Positions 17,402-25,153 of a stretch of DNA of 64,000 nt are shown one piece after another. This DNA comes from an uncultured Lachnospiraceae bacterium (GTDB lineage Bacteria > Bacillota > Clostridia > Lachnospirales > Lachnospiraceae), in the NCBI GenBank assembly GCA_910578345.1, contig CAJTRA010000002.1, positions 248,001 to 312,000 on the forward strand, written 5' to 3'. The notes below the pieces were generated by a model. The model saw only the letters and a program-made list of their open reading frames with translations. It was not told the origin of the DNA and searched no databases. Numbering within the stretch: the first letter of the stretch is position 1; the number at the start of each line of letters is the position of its first letter. The translations under genes were made by a program, and so were the position numbers.

Positions 17402-17721
17402 GAAATGGTATCCGCTTCGACACGTCCCTGACTTACAGAAGGTAGATTGCCCAGATTATTTCCTTCGTCTCCGTCAGGAAGAGATTTCAGGTACTCGCTG
17501 TCATTACGATGAGCGATGCCAACGCCTTTAATCTCGCCCTTTTTCGCCATTTCCACTCCGCGTTCTTTCGAGACGGTATTACCATCCGAAAGCTGATACC
17601 CGGTAATGCGGCCGCTGCTTTTTACCAACCCAATAATATCTTTGGCGTCACTTTTCGCTTTGGGAATATCATCAAGTGCACTCATGGCCAATTCCGGCCC
17701 GATAGATCGATTATCTTTCAT
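17398..17721 (-). CDS. DUF3892 domain protein
   Basis: A 107-residue soluble protein after an AAGGAGAAG site. The core ITGYQLSDGNTVSKERGVEMAKKGEIKGVGIAHRNDSEYLKSLPD (written here only as landmark motifs GYQLSDG, GVGIAHR and YLKSLPD) matches DUF3892, a small family common in Firmicutes with no established role. It lies between the convergent lipoprotein gene and the old end of the CRISPR array. No partner gene of a toxin-antitoxin type is visible. Confidence 0.8.
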   Translation of the reverse strand: MKDNRSIGPELAMSALDDIPKAKSDAKDIIGLVKSSGRITGYQLSDGNTVSKERGVEMAKKGEIKGVGIAHRNDSEYLKSLPDGDEGNNLGNLPSVSQGRVEADTIS

Positions 17722-17838
17722 TCATTCTTCTCCTTTACTTTTTTATAGGATAAGGATTTCCGATATGTTTCGATTTATACGGGTAAGAATTGGCATGACA
17801 CGTTCGTTTCACTTGATCCATCTTTTTAGTTTCTTGCT

Positions 17839-19059
17839 CATTCAATCCACGCTCCTGCGAGAGGAGCGACTCACTTCCATAGGTATGCGTATAGGCTGGC
17901 CAGACATTTCAATCCACGCTCCTGCGAGAGGAGCGACCAGTGCATTGCAAGTATTATTCTAATGCGGATATATTTCAATCCACGCTCCTGCGAGAGGAGC
18001 GACCTGCAAGGGGAGCGATAAAAGGCCCCGGTTCCGTTATTTCAATCCACGCTCCTGCGAGAGGAGCGACTTGTGATCGTTGCCATATAAAAATCATAGG
18101 ATGAATTTCAATCCACGCTCCTGCGAGAGGAGCGACCATGGAGTATGAGCGGGTAGAGTAGTTCTGACCAATTTCAATCCACGCTCCTGCGAGAGGAGCG
18201 ACTGGAGCGCATAGAGTAGGAACGTGTACTATTTCCGATTTCAATCCACGCTCCTGCGAGAGGAGCGACCACGATTCCGATTGCGTAAAGGACGTTTACT
18301 ACAATTTCAATCCACGCTCCTGCGAGAGGAGCGACGTTTGGTGTAAGTTTAGTTTCGTCCATAAGTGTAATTTCAATCCACGCTCCTGCGAGAGGAGCGA
18401 CACAATAGGTAATACTTCTACTTCGATGCCTGCAATTTCAATCCACGCTCCTGCGAGAGGAGCGACTGAGGGAATGGACAGCATTTTTGTAATCAAAGTA
18501 TTTCAATCCACGCTCCTGCGAGAGGAGCGACATGATTCCGTAAAGAAAGGTCTTGTAGATAAGTGGATTTCAATCCACGCTCCTGCGAGAGGAGCGACAG
18601 AGCAGACGGTCTTACATGGAAACAAAAGAGATATTTCAATCCACGCTCCTGCGAGAGGAGCGACACAGCTTCGGATTATCATACAAGGAAGCGTGGAAAT
18701 TTCAATCCACGCTCCTGCGAGAGGAGCGACGTAGCTGTTGCGGACATTGGGAAGAAGGACAACATTTCAATCCACGCTCCTGCGAGAGGAGCGACGTTGG
18801 GTGGGAAGAGCAAAAAGGACTTAGGATCATTTCAATCCACGCTCCTGCGAGAGGAGCGACGAATGGCACATACAGGTTGATGCATCAGAACTTCTATTTC
18901 AATCCACGCTCCTGCGAGAGGAGCGACATTCGTGCGTGCTGCAAGGCTACGGGGCGCACATGATTTCAATCCACGCTCCTGCGAGAGGAGCGACAAAGAA
19001 AATGACAACCAACTTCCCTATAGGGTTATTTCAATCCACGCTCCTGCGAGAGGAGCGAC
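17839..19059 (-). CRISPR. Type I-C CRISPR array, 19 repeats and 18 spacers
   Basis: The 32-base repeat reads, in the transcribed (minus) direction, GTCGCTCCTC...GTGGATTGAAAT, with the palindrome CGCTCCT/AGGAGCG typical of type I-C. Repeats start at 17839, 17906, 17972, 18039, 18105, 18171, 18238, 18304, 18370, 18435, 18500, 18567, 18633, 18699, 18764, 18829, 18896, 18963 and 19028. Spacers are 33-35 bases. All repeats look identical except the one at 17839, which has two changed bases at its edge; this marks it as the leader-distal, oldest end. The leader and cas genes lie to the right. Spacers 5 and 6 from the left encode the same peptide. Confidence 0.98.
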
Positions 19060-19397
19060 CGCAAAAATCACGTATTTCTCTCAAAATAAGGATCTTTGTT
19101 TAGGCAATACTAACAACACGCAGCATTACCCTAATGTTCAAGCTAAATTTAAATATGAAATGCTCCCTATTTATTTACTTTCTTTGGTGCGAACATCCCT
19201 ATAACCTTCTGTCCACTTACGGTTCGCACCAATCAAGATTCTACCTGCAAATCTTCAAATTGTAACAATCTATTATGATTCATCAAACATGCAAGCATAT
19301 TCTCTTCACTAACGCTGATCATATCATAAATCTATGATTCACGATCACCATTCGCCACTCGCTGAACAAGCACATTCGTCCTCCGCTCTAATTCTCA
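19060..19397 (-). promoter_or_regulatory. CRISPR leader
   Basis: This AT-rich stretch between cas2 and the first (newest) repeat is the leader from which the array is transcribed. It contains a perfect 11-bp inverted repeat, TTGGTGCGAAC (19184-19194) and GTTCGCACCAA (19222-19232), with a 27-base centre; a GGTGCGAAC/GTTCGCACC palindrome is a feature I recall from other type I-C leaders. No gene is visible in the interval. The promoter could not be placed. Confidence 0.7.
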
Positions 19398-19688
19398 TTA
19401 TATCATCAAAGTCCCTTCTGCATCATAGGAAATTTTACAACCAAAATGTTCAACTTTTGTCTTATAATTATTTCCCAGATAGTAAAACCGTAAACTGTCT
19501 TCATCCTCTCTAATCAATGAGACAAGCCGATCTTTTAGAAGCAGCAACTGCGACGCATCCAGAATACACTCAAATACAGAATTCTGGACACGCTGTCCAT
19601 AGTTAACGCACTCCTTCGCAACTTTACGGAGACGCGTCTTTCCTGCCGCATTTTGAGTAGAAACATCATATGTGATCAATACTAACAT
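19398..19688 (-). CDS. cas2: CRISPR-associated protein Cas2
   Basis: A 96-residue protein beginning MLVLITYDVSTQ, the ferredoxin-like fold with the conserved first-strand Asp (Asp8). The ATG at 19688 has GGAGGT 4 bases upstream; an upstream in-frame GTG at 19700 would overlap that site. Cas2 is the dimeric bridge of the Cas1-Cas2 integrase that inserts new spacers at the leader end. It is the last cas gene, next to the leader, as usual for type I-C. Confidence 0.96.
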   Translation of the reverse strand: MLVLITYDVSTQNAAGKTRLRKVAKECVNYGQRVQNSVFECILDASQLLLLKDRLVSLIREDEDSLRFYYLGNNYKTKVEHFGCKISYDAEGTLMI

Positions 19689-19784
19689 TTGTACCTCCAC
19701 GTGGACACTGCCGACTATGTCTGCAATATCCCTGAATTCGTAATGAAAATTTTACCTTTAAACCTTTAACATACAAATCTGCAC

Positions 19785-20816
19785 CTACTTCCACAAAAAA
19801 GGGGGATATTCTTCCACGTCGCCCCGAATCGTCCGTGCTAGCAGTAGTGCCTGTACATAAGGCACCAGTCCCCATTCGATCTTTTCCTTTAAATACGGGT
19901 GCGTTATGGTTTCTCTCTTGTGATTTTGCCAGGCGTTAAAAAATACTTTTCTTCCATCAGCATTTAAAAGAACCGCATTATCCTTCTGTCTTTCAAAATG
20001 GGCCGCCTGAATCGCTTTGGTATTGATCAATGTCAAAATGAATCTGTCGGCCAGAATCGGCCTTAATTCTTCCATTAAATCAAGTGCAAGAGATGCCCTC
20101 CCCGGTCTGTCCCCATGCATGAAGCCGACATAAGGATCCAAACCGACACTTGACAGCGCATTGGCACAGTCACCTGCCAGCACCGTATATGCAAATGACA
20201 AAATTGCGTTAATATTATCCAGTGGCGGCCTGCGGTTTCTGGTGACAAATGCAAAATCTTCTTTTTGATTCAGTATCATGTCATTTAATACGGAAAAATA
20301 CTGCTCGGCAGCTTTACCCTCTATGCCCCGAAGTTCATCCAAAGCAAGCGCCTTATCTATTTTCGGCAGTGTATCATAAAGAATATTGGATATTTCCTTC
20401 AGCTTTTCGGTATCCACGCGGTATGCATGGTCGCGCAAGGTGCGTTCTATGCTCCATCTGCTGTTAAACACTTTGCCCACAATCATATTTTTCGCATATA
20501 TAACGCTTCTGCTATTGTCATCCGAGATTCGGTACTGCTCCTTCCTGAGGAGTACATTTCCATACTCTTTCCCGACTACTCTTGCTAAAAATGCGCCTCT
20601 GGGAGAAAAGAAACTCATGCCGATCTTCCGCTCCGCACACGCCCCCATCAAAGCCGGACTTGCTCCTTTATAAGTAAAGCAGATAATATTTTCCAACGTA
20701 TGGAGCGGAAACCTGCCGAGTGCTTTCTCGCCGTCCTGTATGACGATATTCTCTCCGTCAAGCGTCAGATAACAGTTCTCGGTCATAATATATAAGGTGT
20801 TTAGCAGTTTACGCAT
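19785..20816 (-). CDS. cas1: CRISPR-associated endonuclease Cas1 (type I-C)
   Basis: A 343-residue integrase. The N-terminal beta domain begins MRKLLNTLYIMTENCYL; the helical catalytic domain holds the metal ligands Glu in LRGIEGKAAEQYF, His in GFMHGDRPGR and Asp in LALDLMEELRP. It catalyses spacer integration together with Cas2 and, in I-C systems, Cas4. It lies 60 bases after cas4 and 96 bases before cas2 in one operon. All catalytic residues are present, so adaptation should be functional. Confidence 0.97.
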   Translation of the reverse strand: MRKLLNTLYIMTENCYLTLDGENIVIQDGEKALGRFPLHTLENIICFTYKGASPALMGACAERKIGMSFFSPRGAFLARVVGKEYGNVLLRKEQYRISDDNSRSVIYAKNMIVGKVFNSRWSIERTLRDHAYRVDTEKLKEISNILYDTLPKIDKALALDELRGIEGKAAEQYFSVLNDMILNQKEDFAFVTRNRRPPLDNINAILSFAYTVLAGDCANALSSVGLDPYVGFMHGDRPGRASLALDLMEELRPILADRFILTLINTKAIQAAHFERQKDNAVLLNADGRKVFFNAWQNHKRETITHPYLKEKIEWGLVPYVQALLLARTIRGDVEEYPPFLWK

Positions 20817-20876
20817 AGCGATACTCCCTTTAAGATTTTCCCTTTAAAATTTCCAGGCAAAGCAACGCCTGTTCCT

Positions 20877-21536
20877 TTAATCGTCTGCTTTCATATTCTG
20901 CTCGATATACGACCTTACCGACGCTGCCTTTTGCAGTTTCGGAACACAAAGGTTCTCCAGAGAACAGGCCCGGCACCGTTTAGAAGGTTTCACATTCGGT
21001 GTATATCCTCTTCGGAACAGGTCGTGCATTTCCTTAGACGCCTTTCTTACTTCTTCTCTGAGAACTTCTGTGAGTTCCACATGGCTGCGCCGCCTGTTTT
21101 CCCCGTAATACAAGCATCCTTCCGACAGATATGTCTGAAACATTTCCTCCAGACACATTGCCTGGGCACAAAGCTGCAATTCGTCCACATTATTTTCTTT
21201 CGGAGCCCCATGCTTATACTCGACAGGAACAGGCTTCCATTTACCGTCATATCCGAACAGTTCGATTCCTTTCTCATCCCGACGGAATTCAACAACATCA
21301 CACTGTCCACTCAGTCCGAGTTCACGCGAAGCGATACGCAGCCCACGGACGATCAGCAGGTCCCCTCTTTTTTCAAAGGAACCCTCGTCATGCGCTTTCT
21401 TATGCATCAGTTCTCCGGCCGTCGTCCTGTAATTATCGTCCCACTGCTGTTCGATATGAATCAACGCCCACTGCCTCCTGCAAAAAGCAAAGTGTTGAAT
21501 ACCGGAAAGCATCAGATAATCTTCTTCCGTGTACAT
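20877..21536 (-). CDS. cas4: CRISPR-associated exonuclease Cas4
   Basis: A 219-residue RecB-family nuclease. It opens MYTEEDYLMLSGIQHFAFCRRQWALIHIE with the first cluster cysteine, has GQCDVVEF, PVEYKHG and ELQLCAQA nuclease motifs (Asp, Glu-x-Lys, Gln) and closes with C-x2-C and a final Cys (RCRACSLENLC) to complete a 4Fe-4S cluster. Cas4 trims prespacers and selects those next to the PAM. The start is 2 bases after the cas7 stop, indicating translational coupling. Confidence 0.96.
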   Translation of the reverse strand: MYTEEDYLMLSGIQHFAFCRRQWALIHIEQQWDDNYRTTAGELMHKKAHDEGSFEKRGDLLIVRGLRIASRELGLSGQCDVVEFRRDEKGIELFGYDGKWKPVPVEYKHGAPKENNVDELQLCAQAMCLEEMFQTYLSEGCLYYGENRRRSHVELTEVLREEVRKASKEMHDLFRRGYTPNVKPSKRCRACSLENLCVPKLQKAASVRSYIEQNMKADD

Positions 21537-21538
21537 AG

Positions 21539-22390
21539 TTAAATCCCTTCGATCTCTTCCAGTTCCAGATCAGGCAGAGAATCAACCACGATCTCATAGT
21601 CCGTAAACTCCTTCGGATCATCAACCAGAGCCTTAACCTTCATCAGCCTGTGAACTTTTGCGGAAGAATATTGTCCCATGGGGCAATTATGTTTCCACCA
21701 ATACACTTTGCACACCTCCATACTCCCATCGGGTCTTGCCGAGGAACTGTCATTTACGAACAGCGTGCGCAAAGTCTCTTTGATCTTCTCCGCATCCTCA
21801 TCACCAAAGCCCGTCTTTTCCGCAAGCTGATGGTTAATGCTGCCCTTTATGACATATAGTGCCGAAGAAATCTTGTGCTTCATTCCCATGGTATCTGAAG
21901 ACTTTTTTCCTTCTTTTACCGTCTCACCGTTAACGCTTTTCGTGATCTGCATACTGTCAATCGAAACCGGTAACACGCTGAACGCCGAATGGACGGAAAC
22001 CGGTCCCCGCACGCCCACGGATACATTGTCGTCCTTAAAAGCAAATACCTGTCCGAAGCTACGGACATCGATCCATGTCTCACAGGCTGCTTTGGCGTAG
22101 GCATCCCGGTCCTTGTCTTTTATTGCCTTCTGCATTGCCGCATTACTCTTCGCCCGTTCGGCAAGGCTTTTACACTGGTCATCAGAACGTTCATCACTCT
22201 GCACGAAAATGTTCTCACCCATATCCTGCAGCCTGTTTCTAATCTTCCGCTTAATGCACACATCCGATATCTCGCCGTATCCGTCGTAGGTTTCCCGCGG
22301 TCTGTTTCCGTTTAGCGGATCGCCGTTGGGATTCGCATTGTTCACCATCACCAAAACCTCAAAATCAATCTTGTTTGTAAATTCACCCAT
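21539..22390 (-). CDS. cas7c: Type I-C Cascade backbone protein Cas7 (Csd2)
   Basis: A 283-residue RAMP protein with the family opening FEVLVMVNNANPNGDPLNGNRPR, the WIDVRSFGQVFAF strand and GPVSVHSA segment. Several copies line the crRNA spacer in the type I-C surveillance complex. It lies 73 bases after cas8c; that gap is a purine-rich stretch ending in AAGG before GTATCATT and the ATG. It is followed directly by cas4. Confidence 0.96.
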   Translation of the reverse strand: MGEFTNKIDFEVLVMVNNANPNGDPLNGNRPRETYDGYGEISDVCIKRKIRNRLQDMGENIFVQSDERSDDQCKSLAERAKSNAAMQKAIKDKDRDAYAKAACETWIDVRSFGQVFAFKDDNVSVGVRGPVSVHSAFSVLPVSIDSMQITKSVNGETVKEGKKSSDTMGMKHKISSALYVIKGSINHQLAEKTGFGDEDAEKIKETLRTLFVNDSSSARPDGSMEVCKVYWWKHNCPMGQYSSAKVHRLMKVKALVDDPKEFTDYEIVVDSLPDLELEEIEGI

Positions 22391-22463
22391 AATGATACCC
22401 TTTCCTTTCTCTTTTTCTTGCTCTTATTCTTACAATCTTTTCTTGTTCTTCCTTTTTCTTTCT

Positions 22464-22856
22464 TTACTGCTCTTTTTTCTGAAACGCTTTTTTCATATAC
22501 TCCATTTGTTGATAATATCCCGGCAGATACATTTCCGACAAGGCCGTATTGTCATACCCGCTTTCCGCAAGGCATGTCATAATCTCGCCCATCCATTCCT
22601 CAAACTTCATCAGTTCATAACCGTTCAGTTTTTTCTCATAGGCAAGCAAATTTTGCCTGATCGTTTTGGATGTCCTGGCCGGCCGGTTGCTGTAAGCATT
22701 CCAGTAACGCTTCGCGTTGGTTGTCCGCATCTCCCTTACTTTTCCGTTCTCATCATACTCGAATAGCGCGCGCTGCTCCATGTAATCATATACCGCCAGC
22801 AGTCTCCCGAATAAAACACTTCTGTCCTTGCCGTTGTCCTCCAGAAAATGTTCCAT
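22464..22856 (-). CDS. cas11c: Internal small subunit Cas11c encoded within cas8c
   Basis: Inside cas8c an ATG at 22856 is preceded by AAAGGGGGAG with a 7-base spacing, an ideal ribosome site in the middle of a coding region. The product (130 residues, MEHFLEDNGKD to KKAFQKKEQ) is the helical C-terminal part of Cas8c. In studied type I-C systems exactly such an internal start yields Cas11c, the small subunit that stabilises Cascade. Size, place and site all agree; the translation itself is inferred. Confidence 0.75.
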   Translation of the reverse strand: MEHFLEDNGKDRSVLFGRLLAVYDYMEQRALFEYDENGKVREMRTTNAKRYWNAYSNRPARTSKTIRQNLLAYEKKLNGYELMKFEEWMGEIMTCLAESGYDNTALSEMYLPGYYQQMEYMKKAFQKKEQ

Positions 22857-24383
22857 TATCTTGCTCCCCCTTTCATAGTGAAATCGTATCATGGCGCATA
22901 CGACGCATAACACGTCGTTGTACCATATAAATTCATCCATAGTCTGCGGCATGGATGCGCGCTGCGCCGCCGCCCTGATCAGATCCGGCGGAATCTCCGC
23001 ATCCTGACGGGTAATACACGGAAACAGGCGTTTCACCGTCGCTCTGATCAGTTTGCTGTCAGCCTCCAGTCGATCCGTTCTCTGCACCCCGAACGCCGCC
23101 AGCGCCATATCACGGGGAGAAGGTGTGCACTCGCAGGTAATCCTTTTTCTGCCCTCTTCTGCCCTTCCTATTCTTATGTTCCGAAGCCATTTGCAGTGCT
23201 GCTGCCAGTTTAAGATTGCGTCCATATACTGCCGCCCGCCCATCTCGTCATAATACACAACCGAAAGCCGTCCGGTCGTGGCCGCATCCAGCGAGATAAT
23301 CGCCACCCTGTCGTCCGTTTTGATCTTGCCTGCATATCCGTTGACCGCCAGATTAAACTGTTCTGCAAAGTACTTGCCCGTATCATGTCTGTTTCCGCCA
23401 GCATCCACAGGCTCGTCCAAATTATCGAAGTCAAAATCGAGATCCACGTCGTTGTAGGCATTCACGGAGTCCTTCATGATGTCCGGAAGCCGCATATCCC
23501 TATTCACAATCCAGCAGACAATCGCCGACTCGTCGCGCGTATATCCCTGTTTCTGCAGCAGCCACCGCAACGCGTTGTGGGCTTTCTGGGACGTATCATA
23601 CCCGACACAAACCGCCTGCTCCTTCGACGTAAACCTGCCGCGATAGGTAAATCCGGATTCGTCATTTCCTGAGATCAGCTTTGCCTTATCTGCGCTGTTG
23701 CGTATTTTGGAAGGATGCTTGTCCGAACAGGATTCTATTTCCCCGGATGCATAACACAACTTTTTGTCCCCGGATCTTTGCCGGTAGTATTCGCTGTACC
23801 GCCAATACAGTTCCTGATTTTTCCACACCTCATAGGGTATGCCGCAACCCCAGACGATAAATCTCACGTTGGCTCCCGTCTGTCCCTGTCCATGTATCTT
23901 CACGTGGTCCGTCAGCCGGCCGGCCCCGTCCGGTTCCAGCGCCTTACTATCCATCAGATCACGGATTAATGTCTTCTTCCCCAGATAACGATAGATCGCC
24001 TGTACCATGGGATGCGTGTGTTCCGACTCCGCCCATTTCCGAAGCTGCTCTATATAGGCTTCATAATAGTCCTCTTTATCGTCGCCCGTATACGACGTAT
24101 AGTCCCCCGCTATGTAGCAAAGTTTATCGCATAAGGGATGGGGCGCAATGCCGCTGCTTCTGGCCGCCGAATCCTCCGTAACCGGAATAATCGTGACCAC
24201 GTCGCTTCCCTTCTCCAGTTTTCTGGCATTCCGGAAATTACCGTCCTGATCGATTGTCACCTCAATCTGTGCGTTAAAGGTTGAGTGGGAAATCGGCAGC
24301 AATACGGCCTGACCGTTTATCTCCTTTCCTGCCAGGTCAGAGTATACATCATAGGTTTCCGCTAACGTCTTTAACCATGCCAA
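22464..24383 (-). CDS. cas8c: Type I-C Cascade large subunit Cas8c (Csd1)
   Basis: A 639-residue protein that recognises the PAM and starts R-loop formation. I chose a TTG at 24383 (giving MAWLKTLAETYDVYSDLAG, like other Csd1 proteins) because GGAGGTG lies just upstream; an ATG at 24401 is in frame but would place that site inside the gene. It overlaps the end of cas5c by 35 bases. Conserved landmarks are the central MRLPDIMKD, ISLDAATTGRLSVVYYDE and the helical C-terminal part. The C-terminal 130 codons also appear to be translated separately as Cas11c. Confidence 0.95.
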   Translation of the reverse strand: MAWLKTLAETYDVYSDLAGKEINGQAVLLPISHSTFNAQIEVTIDQDGNFRNARKLEKGSDVVTIIPVTEDSAARSSGIAPHPLCDKLCYIAGDYTSYTGDDKEDYYEAYIEQLRKWAESEHTHPMVQAIYRYLGKKTLIRDLMDSKALEPDGAGRLTDHVKIHGQGQTGANVRFIVWGCGIPYEVWKNQELYWRYSEYYRQRSGDKKLCYASGEIESCSDKHPSKIRNSADKAKLISGNDESGFTYRGRFTSKEQAVCVGYDTSQKAHNALRWLLQKQGYTRDESAIVCWIVNRDMRLPDIMKDSVNAYNDVDLDFDFDNLDEPVDAGGNRHDTGKYFAEQFNLAVNGYAGKIKTDDRVAIISLDAATTGRLSVVYYDEMGGRQYMDAILNWQQHCKWLRNIRIGRAEEGRKRITCECTPSPRDMALAAFGVQRTDRLEADSKLIRATVKRLFPCITRQDAEIPPDLIRAAAQRASMPQTMDEFIWYNDVLCVVCAMIRFHYERGSKIMEHFLEDNGKDRSVLFGRLLAVYDYMEQRALFEYDENGKVREMRTTNAKRYWNAYSNRPARTSKTIRQNLLAYEKKLNGYELMKFEEWMGEIMTCLAESGYDNTALSEMYLPGYYQQMEYMKKAFQKKEQ

Positions 24384-25104
24384 CCATATCACCTCCCTCA
24401 AACTCGTTCAACCCCTGAAAGTTCTTTTCATAAATAAACGGCTTCTGCTTCGCATCCCGCAGGACATGCCTGATCTCGCATTCTTCGGGACGCGGAAAGC
24501 GGATGACGCCTTTTACCATCTGCGCATTCCAGAGGCGCACCGTCATTTTCCCCTTCTCTTCTTCCCTGACTGCCTCGTCAGGATAGGTTATGCCGTGCAC
24601 CATAACGCCGAAGGAGAGGTCCGTCTGATCATATGTCCCGTTACCTTCCTCAAAAGAACAGGCTTCCACATAACCCTGGCATTCTCTCGCCCCTAAGAAA
24701 ATATCTCTTCTGCCGCCTCTCTCTACCATTCTTCTGGCAATATCGTAATGCTTATTTTCATTCCTGTCATGCACCAGGTCCGCCCGGTTTTCATTCCACT
24801 CAAAATGCGCCCTCACCCGATATTCCACGTTGCGCAGGTACGTGTAATAAGACAGATCGTTTCCGCCGCTGTATTTGATGGGCCTGATTCCCTTCGACTC
24901 TGTCTGGATCGAATTCATGACACGGCACTCGTCAATGAACCAGACGATCGTTGGCTTCCAGTAGATCGATTCCGTTATGCCCTTTAGCGCCTGATAAGTC
25001 GGGATCTGATAGCTGCATTTCTCGCCGCCCGTCTTCGACAGCGGATCCGTAAACAACGCGTATCTGCCAAATACGCTGTACTCAATGATATTTGGTTTCT
25101 CCAT
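24349..25104 (-). CDS. cas5c: Type I-C crRNA endonuclease Cas5c
   Basis: A 251-residue RAMP protein. In type I-C there is no Cas6; Cas5c cuts the precursor RNA at the repeat hairpin and stays on the 5' handle. Landmarks: FGRYALFTDPLSKTGGEKCSY (N-terminal RAMP strand and loop), the YYTYLRNVEYRVRAHFEW strand and FLGARECQGYVEAC, the glycine/arginine-rich part near the active site. It follows cas3 by 49 bases and overlaps cas8c. Confidence 0.96.
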   Translation of the reverse strand: MEKPNIIEYSVFGRYALFTDPLSKTGGEKCSYQIPTYQALKGITESIYWKPTIVWFIDECRVMNSIQTESKGIRPIKYSGGNDLSYYTYLRNVEYRVRAHFEWNENRADLVHDRNENKHYDIARRMVERGGRRDIFLGARECQGYVEACSFEEGNGTYDQTDLSFGVMVHGITYPDEAVREEEKGKMTVRLWNAQMVKGVIRFPRPEECEIRHVLRDAKQKPFIYEKNFQGLNEFEGGDMVGMVKDVSGNL

Positions 25105-25153
25105 GTTTCACCCATCCTTTCCCTGTTAAAAAAGCAATGCAATGTCCGCCTCG

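Noticed and set aside
17398..17721. DUF3892 gene as part of a toxin-antitoxin or anti-phage pair
   Set aside because: No partner gene in the same direction and no family evidence for such a role.
17975..19204. Open frames of 60-115 codons running through the CRISPR array
   Set aside because: They are translations of the repeat (recurrent APARGAT, PRSCERSD, VAPLAGAWIEI strings) and spacers, not genes.
19598..19610. A further CATAGTTAACGC copy resembling the TATAGTTAACG ends
   Set aside because: It lies in cas2 coding sequence and codes the conserved VNYGQ region; only a chance partial match.
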